Source of the DNA: Clitopilus passeckerianus
Taxonomy: Eukaryota > Basidiomycota > Agaricomycetes > Agaricales > Entolomataceae
Reading direction: 5' to 3'
Assembly: GCA_944990035.1 (NCBI GenBank)
Contig: CALYLX010000127.1
Location: 620,001 to 684,000, forward strand
Length of the DNA: 64,000 nt
Part shown: positions 58,773 through 64,000 of the stretch, piece by piece
Numbering within the stretch: the stretch's first letter is position 1
Layout of the letters: every line of letters begins with the position of its first letter
The notes under the pieces: generated by a model
Database searches by the model: none
The model's input: the letters and a program-made list of their open reading frames with translations, nothing else
Told to the model about the DNA's origin: nothing
Program-made: the position numbers and the translations under genes

Positions 58773-60136
58773 CTAGAGGGAGTTCTTGTTCGAGATAGTG
58801 TATGCTTTGGAAGAGTCGACGCCGAGTGCTGGAAGAAAATAAATTACTCAGTGTATGCCAGCAGTTGTGCAGAGAGACCTACTAATGTAACCGAGAAGAC
58901 CTTGGGAAAGAGAACTTCCAAGAAGGTTGAGGCTTTTTATCCAATCAGCATTCAGATATATGTGAGATCTAAGGTAAGTTCACCTAATGAATGCATTATT
59001 TCCGCCGGAATTCGCCTGAGTCAGAATACCATCCTGGCTATTGAGAGTTCGAGTTTGATGATTGGTGGTGTATGGGGAGGTGGCGAAAACCTTGTCGTTC
59101 CAGCTTTCGTCGAAGAAGAATTGGCCTATGTGCACCAAGCTGCCGGAGTGGGAGACCAAAGTCCTGTTACACAGTCAAATCGGTTAGACGAAAGAAAAAG
59201 GCGATATCTCGGACACGAACCCATTAGCATTCTGGGACCAGTTCTTGTGAACCATGGTGTGGATATGAGCCGTGCGACCTTGATAGAACCCAGGATAAAT
59301 TGTGGTGATTTCGACGATTCCGTTGGCGTTGGTATAGTATCCTCCACGAAGGAAAGTCTCCGTGTGAATCCCAGTAGCGCCTCCGCCGCTGTATCCACCG
59401 TAAACACCAGTCGAATTCGCTAGAAGTACCGTGCAGTTAATACAGGTCTCAAGATAAATGTAATATGACCTGCCTGCCCAAAGCTCGACGAACGCGTTGC
59501 TGAGAGGCTTGCAAGTGGTAGTATCGACGACACCAACATCAAGAACAAGGGCAACTCCACTAAACAGACAGAAATTAAATGGCGAGAAATTGGGCAGACC
59601 AGGAGAAAGATTATATACCCCTGGGTCTCTCGAAGGTCAGTCCGGATATATTCATTGTTGATGTAGTACGGGCCTTCGGTGACTTCTGGAGCTGTAATAC
59701 AGGTCGACTACCGACTTGTTAGTGCTGCAATTGTCAATAGTTGAAAAAAAAAACAGACGCCTTACATTCTTGATAGACGTATAGTGAGGGGCAGCTGCAG
59801 TTGAGGTAGTGGTCTGCCTCTTCATCAGCCCTTCCCTAGCCATCCTGCGTTGCATCTCAAATGCAGCGATAGCTGGGGCGCATTTACGAGCCTGAAGATG
59901 TCTGTTGGCGGTCTCGAGCTAAATGGACGAGTGCATCAGCATTTAGCGCAAAGGAAGAATTATTATTGAAGAACCTCTCTGCGAGCTAGCTCTTCGGGGG
60001 AAATATGTTCGTGCTCTTCTCCAGGGTGGCCTAGTAGATCATAGTGTCAAGTAGGCTTCGGCGAAGTTATGGGGTAGGTCATACCGATAGTCACAGTTAC
60101 AAGAGCGATGAGAGAGAAAAGCTGAGCGAAACGCAT
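58773..60136 (-). CDS. Secreted intradiol ring-cleavage dioxygenase 1
   Basis: Nine-exon model complement(join(58773..58828,58883..58932,58984..59163,59221..59419,59474..59559,59619..59707,59766..59918,59975..60030,60085..60136)), 306 residues. Exons 1-5, 7 and 8 have exactly the same lengths as in its neighbour. The N-terminal signal peptide is MRFAQLFSLIALVTVT; a conserved HPGEEH motif and a basic RRE...RHLQARKCA stretch follow. The catalytic domain shows EGPYYINNEY (first Tyr ligand), IYPGFYQGRTAHIH (second Tyr and both His iron ligands) and VHIGQFFFDESW. These non-haem Fe(III) enzymes open catechol-type rings, and extracellular fungal forms act on lignin-derived or hydroxyquinol-like aromatics. 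The substrate here is unknown. Intron 5 seems to start with GC (GGGCAG|gcaggt). It ends 147 bp from the convergent TFIIIC gene. Confidence 0.86.
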
Positions 60137-61477
60137 TTTAACGCGGTTGAGATTGCAAATGAACTATACAACAAAAGCGTTGGAAAATTGGTGATGAAGA
60201 CCTACACATTTTCCTTGCTCTTTTATACTTTCTGAACAGGGTTTCCTAGTGCATGTGAGGGTGGTGAATTTACCCACATGTTACTTGCCATCGCAGCCAG
60301 ACTGCGACGCTTCGGGGAACCAATGATCTGCAGTACAAGGGTGGTACCGAAGACTAGCCGTAGTACGATGTCTCGCACAAATCGAAGCCCTCTCATTGGA
60401 TCCAGCAACAGCGCTCTGCGGATTACCCCATTGATCATGATTCCCCTATGTTTGATTTTACAGGCGCCAGTGACGGCTGGGAAAGCGAGATTGAAATCAG
60501 AGCTCAGTTGCTCTTAGATAGAATAGGCTATTCTCTGAGCGAATCATAGGGGGAGCCCTTTAGGAGACTGGGTGGCGTTTTTTTTGCAAACAAGATGGCG
60601 CAATCGTAATTCCAAACCACCTGGGTCGGAGAGTTCTGGATGACGAGAGACATGTGTAAGAAGCCCGACTTCTGCTGTGACCATGTTCCGGTTGAGCCTT
60701 TCAATCACGCAAATCAGAGTCATGAGGAAAAGCCATGGAGTATAGCGTGCAACGTGACATGGTGTCAGGACCCAGTCATCGCGACTTTTGGGCAGGAAGC
60801 GCAATGGTTAGTGGAAGATTGAATAGCGAGTAATCGCATGCCAAGAACTTGCAAGTTTTCATCAAAATCACAGATCTCCTGTCAGCTTGAAGTCGCCCCA
60901 ATCAGGAAAACCTCGGAAGACGAACACCAGGTAGAGGGAATTTGACACTGTCGTTTTTCCGTTAGAACGAGTAACCATTTCCAAGGCAGTAGACTAGATA
61001 CGGACCGCTCAGGTGAGACGGGTCGCAAAGTGCCGAAGGCGTCTGTCTCAACGTTGAGCGTATGGTTGGATACTATCCAAACCCGTAATGTGCTCTATGG
61101 TGGTACAACAGAGATAGAAGCGCAAGTTCCGAGCAGAACCCCACAAAGTTCATGAGATCAAACCTTCTCCGCCACATGGATGAAAAGACAAAGGACAACA
61201 ATATCTTGGACTATTGGAAATCATGGTAAGACAGAAAGCGAGGAGATGTTTAGGTCAATGCAGGATCCTTAGAATCGTGGTGACTGGTGACGGTTAGCAG
61301 AGCGGAAGTTGCCGACGCAGCATCTTGAGAAACATCAATGGGATCCTCATATTGCATTTTGAGGGAAAATATTTCGGAATAATAGCATATACGCAAGGTA
61401 GTACGATATATACGAAAAATGTACTACCTTAAATGTCCTAAAGTCCATTCATAAGGTATCTAATGTAAACGAGACCT
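60137..61477. other. Intergenic between the dioxygenase genes
   Basis: No gene seen. It should hold the promoter of dioxygenase 1 (first few hundred bases) and the 3' flank of dioxygenase 2. Near 61380-61440 is a short AT-rich tract with paired tagtac/gtacta words. Confidence 0.5.
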
Positions 61478-63142
61478 TCAAGGGTGTTGACCGCCATGTC
61501 CATGAGCAGCGCCAGACTTGTGACCGTTAATGAACTTGCTGCCCCAAGGGCGGTTGGAGGCAGCGGAGTTGGCAGACTGGCTAGGGAACAGGGAAGATGC
61601 GGTGAGGGAGCTGCCTGCAGTGAGAGAGGAGATAACGACGGGATTGTAGTTGCTGTTGGAAATAGAGTACGAGGAAGAAGCGTCAACTCCGACAGCTACG
61701 AAGGTATGAGGTTAGCCAATAGTAAAGAAGTAATTTGAAGCAAGACGTACTGATGTATCCGTAGAGACCTTCGGAGATATCATCACCAATGAGAGAGAGG
61801 CTAAGAATTTGGGTTAGCTTCGTGCACGTGCAGAATGTTGGGTATTGCAATAACTCACGTTACGAATGCATTGTAGCCATCGGTGTTGGCGGTGGTAAGA
61901 ATTCCGTCGGCATTGTTCGAAGTCCTAGTCTGAGTATTCTCGGAGTAAGGCGAGGTAGCGAAGACCTTGTCGTTCCATTCATCGTCAAAGAAGAATTGGC
62001 CGACGTGAACGAGATTGCCGGAGTCAGAGACAAGAGTACTGTTTAATTCTTATTAGAGCCAATCACTGAGCATGAAAAGAAAACATACCCGTTAGCACTT
62101 TCCGTCCAGTTCGCATGCACCATGGTATGAATGTGTGCAGTTCTGCCTTCGTAGAACCCGGGATAGATGGTCGTGATCTCCACGATACCATTCTCGTCTG
62201 TGAAGTACCCTCCACGAAGGAAGGTTTCGTTCCTTGCGAGTGCTGCAGAAGCACCGCCTGCACCATCTGGAGGCGTGCCAGAGGGCATGGCACCCGAGGG
62301 GACGACGCCTGAAGCGGACTGTACTCCAGAAGGCACAGCACCGGATGGTGCAACTCCAGAGGGGGCTGCACCTGAGGGTGCGGCACCTCCTCCTCCTCCA
62401 CCACCAGCGCCGCTGTAGCCACCATAGACACCTGTCGCGTTGGCTGCGGGGATCATATCAATAACTGGGTATCAAATATCGACGCAGACACCCACCATTC
62501 CATAGCTCAACGAAAACATTATTCAAAGGTTGGCAGGTACTCGTGTCCATAACGCCTATGTCCAGAATGATTTTAACACCACTATCCCAATGATATTAGA
62601 TGCTAGCGTTATGCGATTAATAGGACCACTCACTCTTGGTCCTCTCGGAGGTCATTGCGGACGTATTCATTCCGGATGTAATACGGGCCCTCAACGACCT
62701 CGGGAGCAGTGACGCAGGTCGTCTGTCCAAAAAGGTCAGCTAGAAAGCCAGAAATATAGCAGGTAAATAGAACAGACATTCTGGATCTCCGTGACATGGG
62801 GTGCAGCAGCAGTAGATGCAGCAGTAGCCCGCTTCATGAGATTATCTCTGGCTACCATTCGCTTCCTTTCGTAGTCGGAAATGGCAGAGGCGCACTTGCG
62901 AGCTACGAGGTGCCGCCCTGCGCTTGCAGCCTAGAATTATTGGTGATCAGGACGCATTGAGGAGGGGGCCGTGGGCCATTACGTACATGTCTACGCATCA
63001 GTTCAGAGCGAGAGAGGGGGTGGTGCTCCTCGCCGGGATGAGCTGAAAGGATATTTAGAATATGGTGGTGGAATTTGAGAGGCTAATTACCAGAAACAAG
63101 AACACCAAGGGTGACCAAGGAGAGCAAGTTGGTGAAGAGCAT
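61478..63142 (-). CDS. Secreted intradiol ring-cleavage dioxygenase 2
   Basis: Nine-exon model complement(join(61478..61695,61751..61800,61859..62038,62089..62443,62496..62581,62634..62722,62778..62930,62987..63042,63091..63142)), 412 residues, all introns GT-AG, 48-58 bp. The signal peptide is MLFTNLLSLVTLGVLVS, followed by HPGEEHHPLSR and RHLVARKCASAI. The catalytic domain has EGPYYIRNEY, IYPGFYEGRTAHIH (Tyr, His, His) and VHVGQFFFDDEW. Compared with dioxygenase 1, exon 6 is 156 bp longer, from a Gly-rich and APSG/VPSG repeat insertion (62230-62420) between VYGGYSG and NETFLRGGYF. Exon 9 is longer, giving a Ser/Asn-rich tail ending SGAAHGHGGQHP. Same family function as its tandem neighbour; probably secreted. 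Confidence 0.88.
62230..62420 (-). repeat. PSG-repeat insertion in dioxygenase 2
   Basis: Coding, imperfect 15-bp units reading APSGA, APSGV, VPSGV, MPSGT after a (GGN)n glycine run. Absent from the paralogue. Confidence 0.85.
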
Positions 63143-64000
63143 TGCAGAGTCGATTTGAAAGGATTGGAAGAGATTTTTTGTGTAGTATGCCCTGTCTGCA
63201 CTACCATCCTTTTGTACGAGGGGGAGATGCAATCACGTGGACTAGCAGACACGGTACAAATTGCTGCGCAGTCATTGGTGGAGTTGGCATACAATGCGAC
63301 GCGTCGGTCCCTTAGTGCATTTCGCGACTTCGATCACTGCCTAGCGGCAAGGTGTGCGATAGCTCGCGCAGAGACTATAAGGCAAGGATGGAGATAGAGT
63401 TCCACGAATGAACGGTGGTCTTGGCATTGCAATACACAGCAATGCCCTCTGAAGCCATCGAGTCCGAGTCGACGCGATCGTGCAAGGGTCCGCAGCAGGT
63501 CAAGAAGAGGGTATACGGTATATTTTATAGGGTATACGGGTTGTAACGCGTGCTTGATATTTTTGGCAAGGAAATAGCACAACTTCTCGTCACTATGGAT
63601 GCGGAGTTTTGCAAAGCATGGAAAAGACGTTCAGGAGAGACTCGATAATTTCAGCGATCGACCGCTCCCATGGGAGAGGAGCAGGAAGGTTGCTGTTTAC
63701 AGCTCAACACATGCCCCAATGAGCAGTATTGGCTTGTTTGGATAAGCGAAGGGCCCATTTTTGTGGAGGCTTGATCCATGATGTTGTGCGTGTTCTGCAT
63801 GATTGAAACGGCTCCTGAAGGCTGGTGGTAAAAAACTCGCCAGTGCCAAAGGCTCGATTGAGGCACCTTGCTTGCACATGTAATGGACCGCCAGCGACGG
63901 CATTAAGTTGAAATAGGGGCAAATAGATTGTGGGATGATAGGATTATGTCATTCGATCATATCGCCTGGACATCGCCGAATCTGCTGTGGCACAGTCACC
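63143..64000. other. Upstream region of dioxygenase 2, no gene seen
   Basis: Holds the promoter of dioxygenase 2. Only short, overlapping ORFs of no recognisable content. Includes a direct repeat ggtatacgg/ggtatacggg near 63510-63540. Confidence 0.5.

Noticed and set aside
62167..62418. Plus-strand ORF rich in PEGTAP repeats
   Set aside because: Reverse complement of the PSG repeat in dioxygenase 2; no independent evidence.

Overview
The window is a piece of a filamentous basidiomycete genome, most likely Agaricomycetes. The reasons are short (about 46-75 bp) GT-AG introns throughout, a PIL1-type eisosome protein, an Agaricomycete-style F-box protein, a fungal TET/JBP-like dioxygenase, Ty3/Gypsy chromoviruses, and NACHT-WD40 STAND receptors. 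I read it by eye on both strands. Exon coordinates are my own splice models, chosen for phase consistency.

Layout. (1) 1-3.03 kb: a TET/JBP-like 2OG-Fe(II) dioxygenase gene with an unresolved 5' end. (2) 3.34-16.33 kb: a Ty3/Gypsy element on the + strand (element 1). It is 5'-truncated and its 3' LTR is at 15959-16333. A second, very young Gypsy element (element 2, 8501-15484, minus strand) is nested inside it, with 462-bp LTRs that look identical and a 5-bp CCGCC target duplication. Element 2 splits an antisense 229-codon ORF that lies between element 1's pol and its 3' LTR. (3) 16.33-20.25 kb: NACHT-WD40 gene A. Its sequence begins inside intron 2, exactly where element 1's LTR ends. (4) 21.2-31.3 kb: ordinary genes on the + strand (BTB/POZ, PIL1, amino-acid permease). 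(5) 31.3-53.5 kb: gene-poor, decayed, duplication-rich DNA holding a DUF7907-like fragment and two more NACHT-WD40 genes (B and C, minus strand). B and C lie in a segmental duplication and differ by exactly seven WD40 units. (6) 53.5-64 kb: an F-box/LRR gene with a frameshift, a 14-exon TFIIIC 90-kDa-type subunit gene, and two tandem secreted intradiol dioxygenase paralogues on the minus strand.

How the parts relate. The left third is a nested retrotransposon landing site that has beheaded one NLR-like receptor. The middle is a dynamic receptor cluster: the NACHT region is conserved, the N-terminal exons have diverged, and the 42-residue WD40 units look freshly homogenised, as in fungal HNWD non-self recognition genes. 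The right end returns to housekeeping and secreted-enzyme genes. The least ordinary signals are the antisense ORF in element 1, the extra zinc-knuckle ORF in element 2, the LTR-headed NLR copy, and the contradiction in element 2 between apparently identical LTRs and at least seven coding lesions.
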